64,000 nucleotides of DNA, from positions 7,130,001 to 7,194,000 of the forward strand of contig CAVUHL010000003.1 of assembly GCA_963741305.1 (NCBI GenBank), read 5' to 3'. The translations under genes were made by a program, and so were the position numbers. Origin of the DNA: DATMER01 sp963741305. Lineage in GTDB: Bacteria; Acidobacteriota; Thermoanaerobaculia; Multivoradales; UBA5704. Positions within the stretch are counted from its first letter, which is position 1. Every line of letters begins with the position of its first letter. The notes under the pieces are model-generated. The model was given only the letters and a program-made list of their open reading frames with translations, was not told where the DNA came from and searched no databases. Below are positions 1 to 8,868 of the stretch, piece by piece.

Positions 1-293
1 ACGAGTGGGTTGTTCAGGCGGCCAGCCACGGTCGCCTCGAGTGCATAGATCACGATGGAGTGCCGGTTGGCCTGCTTGGAGAAGCCGCTCAGGAGGTCGC
101 CGCCCAGAATGCCCAGCAGGTACTCGATGGCGCTGGGGTGCGGATCGGCCTCCTTGAAGCTCGCCTGTCCGCAGATCGTGAACATGTTGGTGCGCGCCGA
201 GGCAATTGCGTGGCCTCCTGGCGTACTCCGGATGCGTACGTTCCAGGTGAAATCTGATCCGGCTGTCGGGTCACGCGAGGCTAAAGGGCACAT
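1..293 (-). CDS. OsmC-like family protein, partial (runs off left edge)
   Basis: Leftward gene with about 97 residues visible, open to the window edge. The frame starts MCPLASRD and continues with a beta-rich lead (FTWNVRIRSTPGG) and a helix of the type seen in OsmC-fold proteins (DPHPSAIEYLLGILGGDLL), then ALEATVAGRLNNPLV. Family knowledge: OsmC/Ohr proteins reduce organic hydroperoxides using two cysteines. Only the TICGQ cysteine is visible, so peroxidase activity cannot be judged. The start has only a weak upstream purine stretch (GAGGG, distant). It lies 45 bp downstream of the yoeB-like toxin on the same strand. The call rests on recognising the motif, without a search. Confidence 0.6.
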   Translation of the reverse strand, partial: MCPLASRDPTAGSDFTWNVRIRSTPGGHAIASARTNMFTICGQASFKEADPHPSAIEYLLGILGGDLLSGFSKQANRHSIVIYALEATVAGRLNNPL

Positions 294-338
294 CGGACGG
301 GGCAGGACCCTCCACGAGGCCGAGAGGATACACCACCC

Positions 339-605
339 CTACTCGTAGTGGGTCCACATGCGGATCACCTTGACCACTTTTGCCTCCTCGTCCACCGCGT
401 AGACGAGGCGGTGCTGGATGTTGATCCGGCGTGAGTAGGCGCCGTCGAGGTCCCCGACCAGCTTTTCGTACCTCGGTGGATTTCGGAATGGATCTTCTGC
501 AAGGACCTTCAGGAGCACTTCTGCCCTGGGCCGCAGGCCGCTCGACGCAAGCTTCCTGGCGTCCTTGCGCGCCTGCTTCGTGTACAGCAGGCGCCATTGG
601 CTCAC
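339..605 (-). CDS. yoeB: YoeB/Txe-family mRNA interferase toxin
   Basis: 88 residues, the usual size for YoeB. Family members cleave mRNA at the ribosomal A site and are neutralised by a YefM/Phd antitoxin. The signature C-terminal half is present: a Glu in RYEKLVGDL (about residue 47), SRRIN (Arg about 60), HRLVYAV, and a terminal WTHYE that supplies the catalytic His and Tyr near the end. The GTG start at 605 is chosen because it overlaps the antitoxin stop in a GTGA, the normal arrangement for translational coupling. The longer upstream frame belongs to the antisense and antitoxin region and is not coding. Confidence 0.88.
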   Translation of the reverse strand: MSQWRLLYTKQARKDARKLASSGLRPRAEVLLKVLAEDPFRNPPRYEKLVGDLDGAYSRRINIQHRLVYAVDEEAKVVKVIRMWTHYE

Positions 606-844
606 CAGCCCGGGTCCTCCGCACACTCGTCGAGCGGGGTATCGAGGCCTTCCCGGATCGACTCGCGCATGCCCGGAATCGAGAGCAGGTAGACCGTCTC
701 CTGAAGGGCCCGCCAATCGTCCGCGGAAACCAGCACGGCGTTGCCCCTCTTACCGGTGATCTGGATCGGCTCGCTGGATTGGGCGGTTTCCTCGAGCAGG
801 CGGTAGAGGTTGGTCCTGGCGTGGCTGGCGGTGATCGTCTTCAT
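602..844 (-). CDS. yefM: YefM/Phd-family antitoxin
   Basis: 80 residues. The N-terminus MKTITASHARTNLYRLLEE is the typical Phd/YefM DNA-binding fold, followed by EPIQITGKRGNAVLVSADDW, the conserved strand-turn of the family. The C-terminal tail (SIREGLDTPLDECAED) is acidic, as expected for the toxin-wrapping region. A strong Shine-Dalgarno (GGAGGAGAAGG) precedes the ATG. The gene overlaps the toxin by 4 nt and is divergent from the dipeptidase gene across a 66-bp gap. Known for the family: the antitoxin, or its complex with toxin, represses its own operon. Confidence 0.88.
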   Translation of the reverse strand: MKTITASHARTNLYRLLEETAQSSEPIQITGKRGNAVLVSADDWRALQETVYLLSIPGMRESIREGLDTPLDECAEDPGW

Positions 845-864
845 TTCCTTCTCCTCCGGGAATG

Positions 865-880
865 GTACGAGAAAACGTAC
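865..880. promoter_or_regulatory. Candidate YefM operator in divergent promoter gap
   Basis: A 5-bp inverted repeat, GTACG/CGTAC, separated by an A-rich AGAAAA spacer, lies just upstream of the antitoxin SD. YefM proteins are known to bind palindromes with a GTAC core, so this could be the autoregulatory site and might also affect the divergent dipeptidase gene. Assignment by motif and position only. Confidence 0.35.
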
Positions 881-910
881 GTCTTGGCAAAGAGGCGATA
901 GACTTCCGCC

Positions 911-2005
911 ATGGGATTCCACGAAGACTGCCTGGTCCTCGACGGCCACACCGACGTCCCCACCCGCCTCTGGGAGAGCCCCGCGAGCCTGGCGGAGCGC
1001 CGCTCCGACCGCCATGTCGACCTCCCCCGCCTGCGGGAAGGGGGCGTCGACGCGCTGGTCTTCGCCCTCTACCTTCCGGCCTCGCTCAATCCCGAAAAGG
1101 GCTGGGAGCATGCCAGGGAGCTTCACCGGATTTCCGTCGAGCACATCGAGGCGGCCGAGGGGGTGGAGATCGCCGTCAGCGCCGCGGATGTCCGGAAGGC
1201 GTGGCGCCGCGGCGTGGTCGCGGTGCTCTTCGGGCTGGAGAACGGCCGCCCCCTGACCATCCCGGGGACGATCGACGCCTGCGTCAAGATGGGGATCCGC
1301 TACGTCACCCTCACCCACATGGGCACGCACGAGTGGTGCGATGCCTCCACGGACGAGGCGCGGCACGGCGGCCTCTCGGGAGAGGGAGAGGCGATCATCT
1401 GGGAAATGACCCGCCGGGGCATCGTGCCGGACGTCTCCCATGTTTCGGACGCCGCCGTCCTCCATGTCCTGGAAGTCTCGCGCATCCCGGCCGTGGCGAG
1501 CCACAGCTCGGCCCGTGCCCTCTGCGACCACCCGCGCAACCTGCCGGACAACCTGATCAAAGAGATCGCCAGGAGGGACGGCGTGGTCATGGCCAACTCC
1601 TACCCGGCCTTCATCTCCACGCAGGCGAGCCAGGCCGACCGGAAGCGGGGACAGGAAGTCCGCGAGGAGCTGCTGGCCGAAGAAGAGGCCTACATGGCCG
1701 AACCGCAAACCCATTCGGAAGCCCGCGCGCGCCTGTTTGCCGAGCGCCCGTTGCCCGAGGTCCCCCTCTCCGTTTACGTGGACCACCTGGTCCATCTGAT
1801 CGATGTGGCCGGCGAGGAACATGTAGGGATCGGAACCGACTTCGACGGCATCCCCGACGTGGTCTCCGGCTTCGAGGACGTCTCCCATTTTCCTGATCTC
1901 ACTGCCGCCCTGCTGGACCGCGGCGTGGACAAAGCCGGTGTCAAGCTGATCCTGGGAGAGAACTTCCTGCGGGTGCTGCAAAAAGCAGAAGAGGCAATCC
2001 GGTAG
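911..2005 (+). CDS. Membrane dipeptidase, peptidase family M19
   Basis: 364 residues, a normal length for M19 (renal dipeptidase-type) zinc hydrolases of dipeptides, including D-amino-acid ones. Metal-site motifs in order: LDGHTDVP (HxD) near the N-terminus, FGLENG (bridging Glu) near residue 115, THMGTHEWCD, VSHVSD with the following ASHSSAR, and GIGTDFDGI near the C-terminus. No signal peptide is seen, so a cytoplasmic location is likely. It is a single gene divergent from the TA pair. The start ATG gives the expected N-terminus immediately before the first metal motif; the SD is weak (GAGG about 13 nt upstream). Confidence 0.9.
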   Translation: MGFHEDCLVLDGHTDVPTRLWESPASLAERRSDRHVDLPRLREGGVDALVFALYLPASLNPEKGWEHARELHRISVEHIEAAEGVEIAVSAADVRKAWRRGVVAVLFGLENGRPLTIPGTIDACVKMGIRYVTLTHMGTHEWCDASTDEARHGGLSGEGEAIIWEMTRRGIVPDVSHVSDAAVLHVLEVSRIPAVASHSSARALCDHPRNLPDNLIKEIARRDGVVMANSYPAFISTQASQADRKRGQEVREELLAEEEAYMAEPQTHSEARARLFAERPLPEVPLSVYVDHLVHLIDVAGEEHVGIGTDFDGIPDVVSGFEDVSHFPDLTAALLDRGVDKAGVKLILGENFLRVLQKAEEAIR

Positions 2006-2107
2006 ATGCGCCGGTAGATTGCATCACCAGCCCGGCACGTCTACAATACTGCCACCTAGCTGTTTGACACCGTTGGAGACCCGTTCCGCGCAAGCGGAGG
2101 AGGGCCG

Positions 2108-4015
2108 ATGGCGACTCGGAGAGACCTTCTCAAGCTGGGGCTCGTGGCAGGCGGCACGAGCCTCCTCAAGCCCGGGAGCGCAGCCGCTCAGCACAGGGAA
2201 TTCCTCAAGTTCCTCTGCCCTCCGGACGACCGTCCGCGGGAGCTCGACGACCAGCGTCCGAGCCCGCCGGCGCGGCCCTTCGTGGCCGAGCTGTTCGTGC
2301 CGCCGGTCATGCAGCCGGTCGCGGACCTGAGCCCTCCGCCCGATCCGGCCGCTCACCAGCGCTACGACGAGTTCGCGCCGCAGAAGCTCTACCAGATCAA
2401 CGAGGCCGAATTCGTCTGGCAGTACCACCCGGACCCGCCGTACGCGGCCGGCAGCTGGTCGTGGGGCTTCCAGTCGGGGAGCTTCCCGCCCAGCACGCCC
2501 GGCCCGACCTACCAGGCGCGCTATGGCGAGCCTGTCCTCGTCCGCCGCGTCAACAACCTGCCGACGGTTGGAAACTCGAACGTCTTCTGGGCGCTCCCTT
2601 CGACCACGAGCCATCTCCACAACGGCCATACGGCATCGGAGAGCGACGGCAACCCGGTCGATTGGATCGACTCGGGCGAGTTCTGGGACCATCACTACGC
2701 GAACTTCCCCGCCGGTTTCGATCCCCTCCAGAAGCTCACCACGCTCTGGTACCACGACCACCGGCTGGACTTCACCGCCTCCAACGTCTATGCCGGCCTG
2801 GCCGGCTTCTACCTCCTTTTCGACGAGGACGACACGGGCGACGAGGACACGGGCTGGAGGCTCCCGAGCTTCCCCAAGTACGACATCCCGCTGATCCTCC
2901 AGGACATCAAGTTCGCGGAAGTCGACGGCGGCGCCCAGGTCGTGTTCGATGCCTGGAACACGGACGGCATGCTGGGCGACCGCATGACGGTCAACCGGCG
3001 GATCACGCCGCGCTTCACCGTCGAGCGCCGCAAATACCGCTTCCGCATCCTGAACGGCGGGCCGTCGCGCTTCTACGAGCTGTTCCTGCGCTCCAGCCGC
3101 AAGGTCGACGGCACCGAGCACCCGCCGTTCATCGCCATCACGGGCGACGGCAATTTCCTGCCGCAGCCAGTTATCACTGAGGGCATCTTCCTGGCTGTGG
3201 GCCAGCGGGTCGACGTCATCATGGACTTTTCGGCGTACAAGCCGGGCGACCAGGTCTTCCTCCACAACCTGCTCGCCCAGACCAACGGCGCCGGGCCCTC
3301 GGGAGCCCGCCTCGACTTCGCGGACCCCCAGAGCTTCCTGATGCGCTTCGACGTGGTGGAGGCGACCGGACCGGACCGCAGCCGCATCCCCGATTCCTTC
3401 AGGCCCTGGCCGAAAGTCGATCTCGCCGACGTGAAGCGGCACCGGACCTGGACGTTCGATTACGAAGGCGGCCTGTGGACGATCAACGGCAGGGTCATGG
3501 ACCCGAACCGGATCGACGCGGGCATCGATCAGAACAGCGCCGAGGTCTGGACCTTCCGCAACGGCGGCCGCAACTGGTCGCACCCGATCCACAGCCATTT
3601 CGTGGAGTTCCTGATCCTCGAGGTCAACGGCAAGCCGTACAGGCCCGAACAGATCCAGGACGTCGAAGGCCGCGAGCTGTCGGTCGTCGAGTACTTCCAG
3701 CTGCCGCCGGAGAGGCGCAAGCCCATCCGCTCGTTCTTCGGCGGCAGGCGCAGGGACGTCGCCGTCCTGCTGCCCGAGGATGAGGTCAAGGTGTACATGC
3801 GCTGGCCGGACTTCCTCGGCAAGTACGTCATGCACTGCCACAACGTGGTCCACGAGGACCACGCGATGATGATCCGCTGGGACATCGTGGAGCCGGGAAA
3901 AGGTTTCGATACGCCACGAGAAGTGCCGGGAGGCCCACCGCACGTCGAGGTGCGGCCCGCCGCCCCGACCATCGAGGACAGCGGCTCCGGACCGGGAAAC
4001 GGAGGGAAGAAGTGA
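2108..4015 (+). CDS. Tat-exported multicopper oxidase
   Basis: 635 residues. It begins with a twin-arginine signal (TRRDLLKLGLVAGG), so it is exported folded. All four copper-binding motifs are intact: HLHNGH (about 169-174), WYHDH (about 214-218), HPIHSH (about 492-497) and HCHNVVHEDHAMM (from about 576), with a Met as likely T1 axial ligand. These cupredoxin enzymes couple one-electron oxidation of phenolics, bilirubin or metals to O2 reduction; the substrate here cannot be read from sequence. It ends in a GTGA overlap with the next gene, and two SCO-related genes follow, suggesting a dedicated copper-delivery or electron-transfer operon. The AGGAGG-rich leader supports the ATG. Confidence 0.9.
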   Translation: MATRRDLLKLGLVAGGTSLLKPGSAAAQHREFLKFLCPPDDRPRELDDQRPSPPARPFVAELFVPPVMQPVADLSPPPDPAAHQRYDEFAPQKLYQINEAEFVWQYHPDPPYAAGSWSWGFQSGSFPPSTPGPTYQARYGEPVLVRRVNNLPTVGNSNVFWALPSTTSHLHNGHTASESDGNPVDWIDSGEFWDHHYANFPAGFDPLQKLTTLWYHDHRLDFTASNVYAGLAGFYLLFDEDDTGDEDTGWRLPSFPKYDIPLILQDIKFAEVDGGAQVVFDAWNTDGMLGDRMTVNRRITPRFTVERRKYRFRILNGGPSRFYELFLRSSRKVDGTEHPPFIAITGDGNFLPQPVITEGIFLAVGQRVDVIMDFSAYKPGDQVFLHNLLAQTNGAGPSGARLDFADPQSFLMRFDVVEATGPDRSRIPDSFRPWPKVDLADVKRHRTWTFDYEGGLWTINGRVMDPNRIDAGIDQNSAEVWTFRNGGRNWSHPIHSHFVEFLILEVNGKPYRPEQIQDVEGRELSVVEYFQLPPERRKPIRSFFGGRRRDVAVLLPEDEVKVYMRWPDFLGKYVMHCHNVVHEDHAMMIRWDIVEPGKGFDTPREVPGGPPHVEVRPAAPTIEDSGSGPGNGGKK

Positions 4016-6447
4016 AAGACCGCAGAGAGCTTCTCGCGGGCGGGGTGGGAGCGGTCCTTGGTGCCGCGGACTGCACCCCTTCCGATCCTGGCTACTTCCC
4101 CAACGTGCTGGTCCATTCCCATGACGGCCGCAGGGCGCTGTTCCACGACGACCTGCTGTTGGGGAAAACCGTTCTGATCCACTGCTTTTCGATCGCGACG
4201 GAGCCCGTCTACCGTTCGGCGGAGAAGCTCGCGCAGGTGCAGCCGTTCCTGGAAGGCCGCCTCGGACGGGAGGTCTTCTTCTACTCCCTGACCGTGGACC
4301 CCGAGAACGACACGCCGCGGGCCTTGAAAGGTTTTGCGAAAAGGACCGGCGTGGGGCCGGGATGGCTCATGCTGACCGGCACGCCCGCAGACATGGAACT
4401 GCTGCGTTCGCGGCTCTTCGTCTCGCCCCAACAGTCCCATCATGCCGGCGAGGACTGCTCCATGGGGCTCGCCCGCTACGGCAACGCTTCGGTCGGCCTC
4501 TGGGGCTCGGTCCCGGCGCAGGCGAACCCGGAATGGATCGCGCGCCGGCTCTCCTGGGTGCAGCCGCGCGAACAACCCTCCGGCCCGCCCAAGCGCCGCG
4601 GCCCGGGTCCGCTCGTGGCGGGCATCCTCCTGACGCTCCTTGCGGCCCTGCCAGGCCTCGCGCAGGAGCCCGCACAACCGGAATGGGATTATCTGCCGTG
4701 CCCCTATGCCGAGTCTCCGGGATACCCGGGCGTCCCGGGCATCTGCCATCCCTACCCGCAACCGCGGCCCCAGCCATCGCAGGCGGCGACGACCGGCTGC
4801 CCGGGCGATTGCTTTACCAAGGTGATCACGGGCGAGGGCATCTTTCCGCCCAGCAATCCTTTCGATTACAAGACTTTCCCGGGGACCAACTTCCTCCCCA
4901 CGATCTATACGAACATGTTCGACGGCACCGGCCTCGAGATGCCGAACACGCTGCCTTCGACACCGGACAATCCGTACAACCTGCATGATGGCGACCCCGT
5001 CGTCTCGCAGATCAATCCGACTTCCCCCGAGGACGACCTGCGCAGGATCATCAACCACATCGCCGACCGGGGCTTGGAGGAGGCGGTGGGCCCCGAAGGC
5101 CGTCAATACCGGCAGCAGGCCGTCAAGGATGCGATCCGGATGGGCCTGGACATCCTGGAAGGGCAGCCGGTTGCGAACCGCGCCTACAGCGGCCTTCCCC
5201 TCCTGCACTACAACGGTCCCGAGAAGGTCAAGACGGTGCAGCCGATCAAGGATGAAAACGGCAAGGTGATCGGCGGCAACGTCGACGTCCACCAGGTCTG
5301 GTTCGGGCAGCGCATCGAGTCGGACACCGGCTTTCTCGACGTGAGCCTGGTCCAGAAAGTTCCCTGGACGGTCACCTACACCGTCGACGTGCTGAACCGC
5401 GGCCGGGACGACTTCTCGCCGTTCGTGATGTACCTGGACAATCCGAGCCTTGCCAAGCCGGGCATGATGGCGCCGCCGCACGTGGGCATGGACCAGTCCT
5501 TCTACAACATGGACGAGGGCACGCGCACCGTCTTCAAGATCAAGATGACTCTCGGGGAGTACTACAACCTGATCTATACCTGGGGCTGGAGGATGCACCC
5601 ACCGCGCGTCCAGGTCATGGAGAACGCCCACAAGAAGATCAGCTACCCGGGCGGCACGCCTCCCTCCTGCCCGGGGGATTACCAGGGCCTGACGCTGCCG
5701 CAGGTCGAGCAGGCCGTGTTCTGCCAGCCCGGCGATCCCGGCAATCCCGGCTGCGTTGCCACCCGCTGCAAGCCTGGGGAGGCGCGCGTCGGTCCCGATG
5801 GTCAGCCCACCGCGTGCGAAAAGGCGGCGCTCTATGCCATCTCGCAGATCGGCGAGCTGGCGCCCGAAAAACGCATGTGGCGCGCCCTGCTCGACGCCCG
5901 GAAAGCCGTCGACAAGGGGGACCTCAAAGGTGCTTCCGAGATCGCGCGGACACGGGCATTGCCCGCGTACTTCGACTGGCTGGACCGCGACGAGCTGCCG
6001 GCGGGGGTCGAGCCCGATCCGGACTCGGACATCACGATCCTCTACGTCAACAATACGATCTACGGCTGGCTCACGGACGGCGCGTGGGGCCGCTGGGACC
6101 AGTGGGAACAGCGGCCGCAGACGCTCAAGGTCACCGCCATCAACGGCGACAACTTCGTGCACTCGTACACGATCGCGGACTTCGGCGGCAACCGCGGCTG
6201 GGAAAACCAGTTCAAATCGTCGGTCAAGTTCGCCGGATCGGGCTGCTGGTTCACCTTCGGCCGCGTCCACTGGTCGATGCCGGCGGGCGGGCCGGCCAGC
6301 CCGTACATCTGCGTGCCGGCTGCGCAGGACCGTGACCTCGGCCGGCATCGCATCGAGGTCGAGCTCAACTACGACCCGTCCCGGCGGCTGCGTATCTATC
6401 AATTCGATCCGATGCATCACGACGTGGCGGTCTTCTCGTTCCACTGA
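4012..6447 (+). CDS. Degenerate SCO-like domain fused to a large exported protein
   Basis: 811 residues from a GTG that overlaps the oxidase stop. Residues about 1-180 resemble SCO1/SenC thioredoxin-fold copper chaperones (SLTVDPENDTPRALKGFAK), with a Tat-like MKDRRELLAGG start. The copper CxxxCP motif is reduced to CFSIATEP, one Cys (58), and the His region reads HHAGEDC. A second n-region plus hydrophobic stretch with an AxA-like end (KRRGPGPLVAGILLTLL, then ALPGLAQ, about 195-218) lies inside the protein, as if two exported proteins were fused. The rest (220-811) is Cys/Trp/Pro-rich with no recognised domain. It appears to be a partner of the multicopper oxidase. Its function is unknown. 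Confidence 0.72.
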   Translation: MKDRRELLAGGVGAVLGAADCTPSDPGYFPNVLVHSHDGRRALFHDDLLLGKTVLIHCFSIATEPVYRSAEKLAQVQPFLEGRLGREVFFYSLTVDPENDTPRALKGFAKRTGVGPGWLMLTGTPADMELLRSRLFVSPQQSHHAGEDCSMGLARYGNASVGLWGSVPAQANPEWIARRLSWVQPREQPSGPPKRRGPGPLVAGILLTLLAALPGLAQEPAQPEWDYLPCPYAESPGYPGVPGICHPYPQPRPQPSQAATTGCPGDCFTKVITGEGIFPPSNPFDYKTFPGTNFLPTIYTNMFDGTGLEMPNTLPSTPDNPYNLHDGDPVVSQINPTSPEDDLRRIINHIADRGLEEAVGPEGRQYRQQAVKDAIRMGLDILEGQPVANRAYSGLPLLHYNGPEKVKTVQPIKDENGKVIGGNVDVHQVWFGQRIESDTGFLDVSLVQKVPWTVTYTVDVLNRGRDDFSPFVMYLDNPSLAKPGMMAPPHVGMDQSFYNMDEGTRTVFKIKMTLGEYYNLIYTWGWRMHPPRVQVMENAHKKISYPGGTPPSCPGDYQGLTLPQVEQAVFCQPGDPGNPGCVATRCKPGEARVGPDGQPTACEKAALYAISQIGELAPEKRMWRALLDARKAVDKGDLKGASEIARTRALPAYFDWLDRDELPAGVEPDPDSDITILYVNNTIYGWLTDGAWGRWDQWEQRPQTLKVTAINGDNFVHSYTIADFGGNRGWENQFKSSVKFAGSGCWFTFGRVHWSMPAGGPASPYICVPAAQDRDLGRHRIEVELNYDPSRRLRIYQFDPMHHDVAVFSFH

Positions 6448-6453
6448 GGTGTT

Positions 6454-8406
6454 GTGAAAGCCTTTGCGGTCTGTCTCGCTGCGCTCTGTCTGCTGGCGCT
6501 AGCTCCGGACCGCTACGTCCGGACGGTCGGCGATTACCCACTTCCGGATGTGACCCTGGTGGACATGGACGGACAGCGCGTGCCGCTCCCGGCAGTGCTC
6601 GGTGACGGCCCGGTCCTCCTGCAATTCATCTTTACGACCTGCCCGGCTGTCTGCCCGATCCTCAGCGCAACGTTCACTGGAGCGCAGGACCGGCTCGGCG
6701 GCGTCCGGATGGTTTCGATCACGATCGATCCGGAGCACGACACACCCGGGCGTCTCCGCGAGTATGCGAGGCGCTTCCGCGCCGGTCCTCAATGGAAGTT
6801 CTTCACCGGCAGCCTGGATGACGTCGTCGCCGTTCAGAAAGCTTTCGGGGTCTACCGCAGCGACAAGATGCAACACGAGCCCTCGACGTTCCTGCGCGCG
6901 GCGCAGGGTCCTTGGGTGCGGCTCACCGGGCAGGTCAGCTCTGAAGATCTGATAGCCGAGCTCCGCAAGCTCTCCGATCCCGCTCCTGGCAGGAAGGTCT
7001 ACATGGAGGCCTGTGCCTCCTGTCACCGCCGCAGCGGGTTCGGAGCGAGTGAGGGCGGTGCTTTCGTTCCCGCGGTGACGGGACCGTTGCTCTTTGGCGC
7101 GCAACACCTGGAGCGGCCGGACCTCTTCCGGGAGCTGTACCAGGAGGTGCAGACGGCGGCTTACCGGGCCAGGGTCCGCGATCCCCGGACGCGGCCCGCC
7201 TATACCGAAGCGAGCCTCGCCCGCGCCGTGCGGGAAGGCCTCGATCCCGTGGGCCGGAAGCTCTCCACGCTGATGCCGCGCTCCCCCTTGAGCGACGAGG
7301 ACATGGGGCATCTAGCCGCCTACCTACGCACCCTTTCGGCCGCTCCCTCGCCGGGGGTGGATGCGGAAGCGATCCACTTCGCCACCGTGTTCACTCCGCA
7401 GGCCGCTCCCGCCGAGCGCCGGGCCATCCTCGCCGTGATGGAAGCCTTTTTCCAGCGGAAGAACGCGGACACCGAGGGCCTCCTGCGCCACGCGGGCGGC
7501 TCCCCGTCGTACAAGGATGACCTCGCAAAAGGTTATCGAAAGTGGGTCCTCCACGTTTGGGACCTCCAGGGTCCGGCGGCGGGCTGGCGCGGGCAGCTCG
7601 AATCAAAGATGAGGGAGCAACCCACCTTCGCGCTGCTGTCCGGAGCCGGTGACTGGCGGATCGTCCACGACTTTTGCGAGCGCGAAGGGGTGCCCTGCCT
7701 CTTCCCGAGCACCCTCCTGCCCGCGGGCTCCGGTGATTACACGATCTATTTTAACAGCGGCCTCATCGGCGAGGCCAAAGCTTTGGCGAGCTATCTGGAG
7801 CCTTCCACCCGGATCGTGCAGATTTACCGGGACACGGAAGAAAGCCTCGCTCTGGCAGAAGCCTTTCGAAAGGAACTTGGCGGCCGCGTCGTGGATTTGG
7901 ACGCGAAGAAGCCGCTACCAAAGGCGGACGATCTCGTCCTATGGCTCGAAGGCAAGGATGTCGCAGCGCTGGGTGACCTCGCTGGCTTCCGCCGGATCTA
8001 TCTCTCTTCCAGCCTCGCAGCCCCCGCCGATCTGCCGGCATCCCTGCGCGAGAAGGCCGTTTTCACCTACCCTTACGCATTGCCTGGGCGAGAGGGGCCG
8101 CATGTCTACCGGGTGCGCTCCTGGCTGCGCTCCCGGGGAATAGAAAGGACGCACGAGCGCCAGCAGCTCAACGCCTTCTATGCGCTCTCGCTCGCCGAGC
8201 ACGCGCTCGACCACATGGCCGGCAGCTTCTCCCGCGACTTCTTCGTGGAGAGCGTCGAGCGTGAGGCCGAGGTCGAGCTCAACCCCGGGGTCTTTCCGCG
8301 CCTGAGCCTCGGCCCTGGCCAGCGCTTCGCCTCGAAAGGTTGTTACATCGTCCGGCTTGGTGCGAGCGGGGTCGAGCCCCTCAGCGACTGGATCGTGACC
8401 GAGTAG
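6454..8406 (+). CDS. SCO-cytochrome c-periplasmic-binding-like fusion protein
   Basis: 650 residues starting at GTG, with the SD GAGGTG overlapping the previous stop (6-nt gap). A signal peptide is followed by an intact SCO domain: TTCPAVCPIL (Cys 63 and 67), TIDPEHDTPGRL and copper His in KMQHEPST (about 141). Next comes a cytochrome c domain with CASCH (187-191) and a likely axial Met in TLMPRSPLS (about 274). The C-terminal half (about 290-650) looks like a type I periplasmic-binding fold (GDYTIYFNSGLIGEAKALASYL). Unlike its upstream neighbour, its SCO copper site is complete, so it could pass copper or electrons to the oxidase. The ligand of the binding domain is unknown. Confidence 0.78.
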   Translation: MKAFAVCLAALCLLALAPDRYVRTVGDYPLPDVTLVDMDGQRVPLPAVLGDGPVLLQFIFTTCPAVCPILSATFTGAQDRLGGVRMVSITIDPEHDTPGRLREYARRFRAGPQWKFFTGSLDDVVAVQKAFGVYRSDKMQHEPSTFLRAAQGPWVRLTGQVSSEDLIAELRKLSDPAPGRKVYMEACASCHRRSGFGASEGGAFVPAVTGPLLFGAQHLERPDLFRELYQEVQTAAYRARVRDPRTRPAYTEASLARAVREGLDPVGRKLSTLMPRSPLSDEDMGHLAAYLRTLSAAPSPGVDAEAIHFATVFTPQAAPAERRAILAVMEAFFQRKNADTEGLLRHAGGSPSYKDDLAKGYRKWVLHVWDLQGPAAGWRGQLESKMREQPTFALLSGAGDWRIVHDFCEREGVPCLFPSTLLPAGSGDYTIYFNSGLIGEAKALASYLEPSTRIVQIYRDTEESLALAEAFRKELGGRVVDLDAKKPLPKADDLVLWLEGKDVAALGDLAGFRRIYLSSSLAAPADLPASLREKAVFTYPYALPGREGPHVYRVRSWLRSRGIERTHERQQLNAFYALSLAEHALDHMAGSFSRDFFVESVEREAEVELNPGVFPRLSLGPGQRFASKGCYIVRLGASGVEPLSDWIVTE

Positions 8407-8460
8407 GGTATACAACAGGCCGTAGTGCGGGCGAGCAAGGCGCCTCGCGCCAAGCTTTAC

Positions 8461-8739
8461 TTAGGGCACGCTGGCAACGTCGTCGAGGCTCTCCAGAAGG
8501 CAGCCGCCCAGGGAGACCGGATGCGTGTAGGAGATTCGAACCGATCTCTTTTCAGATCCTCCTCCCGCTTTGGGAGCTCCTTCTGCGAGATGGTCGAGGC
8601 CTTCCCGGAGAGCTTGGTGCGCGAGATTCTCGAAGCTGGTGGCCCTTTCCTGGCTCAAGCGTTCGATTCTCTCGGCCAGCTCGCCGTCCACGGTGATCGT
8701 CGCACGCATACAGAACGAGGATAGCACTTCCTCGGCCAT
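8461..8739 (-). CDS. Ribbon-helix-helix (VapB-like) antitoxin, orphan
   Basis: 92 residues. MRATITVDGELAERIERLSQ from residue 11 is a ribbon-helix-helix DNA-binding start as in VapB-type antitoxins. SD evidence (AGGGAGGGG, 3 nt from the ATG at 8739) favours the longer start; the conserved part begins at the second Met. The C-terminal tail (SVRISYTHPVSLGG onward) does not look conserved and may be foreign sequence. No toxin gene follows; the SCO-cytochrome gene ends 54 bp downstream in the opposite direction. It sits between two copies of a short sequence from that gene's 3' end, which suggests insertion or rearrangement. Confidence 0.55.
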   Translation of the reverse strand: MAEEVLSSFCMRATITVDGELAERIERLSQERATSFENLAHQALREGLDHLAEGAPKAGGGSEKRSVRISYTHPVSLGGCLLESLDDVASVP

Positions 8740-8784
8740 GTCGGCCCCTCCCTTGCGCCTGGAAAGACGCCGGAATCGATGCTT

Positions 8785-8868
8785 TGTTACCGTTGGAAGA
8801 TATCCGGACTCTGGCCGGCGGTCAAGCGCGGCATCGAGCCCCTCAGCGACTGGGTCGTGACCGAGTAG
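8785..8868 (+). pseudogene. Remnant of a second SCO-cytochrome-type gene 3' end
   Basis: In-frame 27-codon tail ending GIEPLSDWVVTE and a TAG, almost identical to GVEPLSDWIVTE at the end of the gene stopping at 8406. Similarity also covers the bases just after the stop (GAGTAGG then TACAA). Both copies have a Cys-Tyr upstream in frame (CYIV versus CYRW). It is a decayed paralogue tail or a partial duplication, with the antitoxin gene between the two copies. Confidence 0.5.

Noticed and set aside
8400..8460. A VapC-type toxin next to the RHH antitoxin
   Set aside because: Only 54 bp remain before the SCO-cytochrome gene and no PIN-domain sequence is present on either strand.
8530..8560. tRNA 3' end (a GATTCGAACC motif resembling a T-arm on the minus strand)
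   Set aside because: No matching acceptor, D-arm or anticodon arm is found; the bases are part of the antitoxin reading frame.
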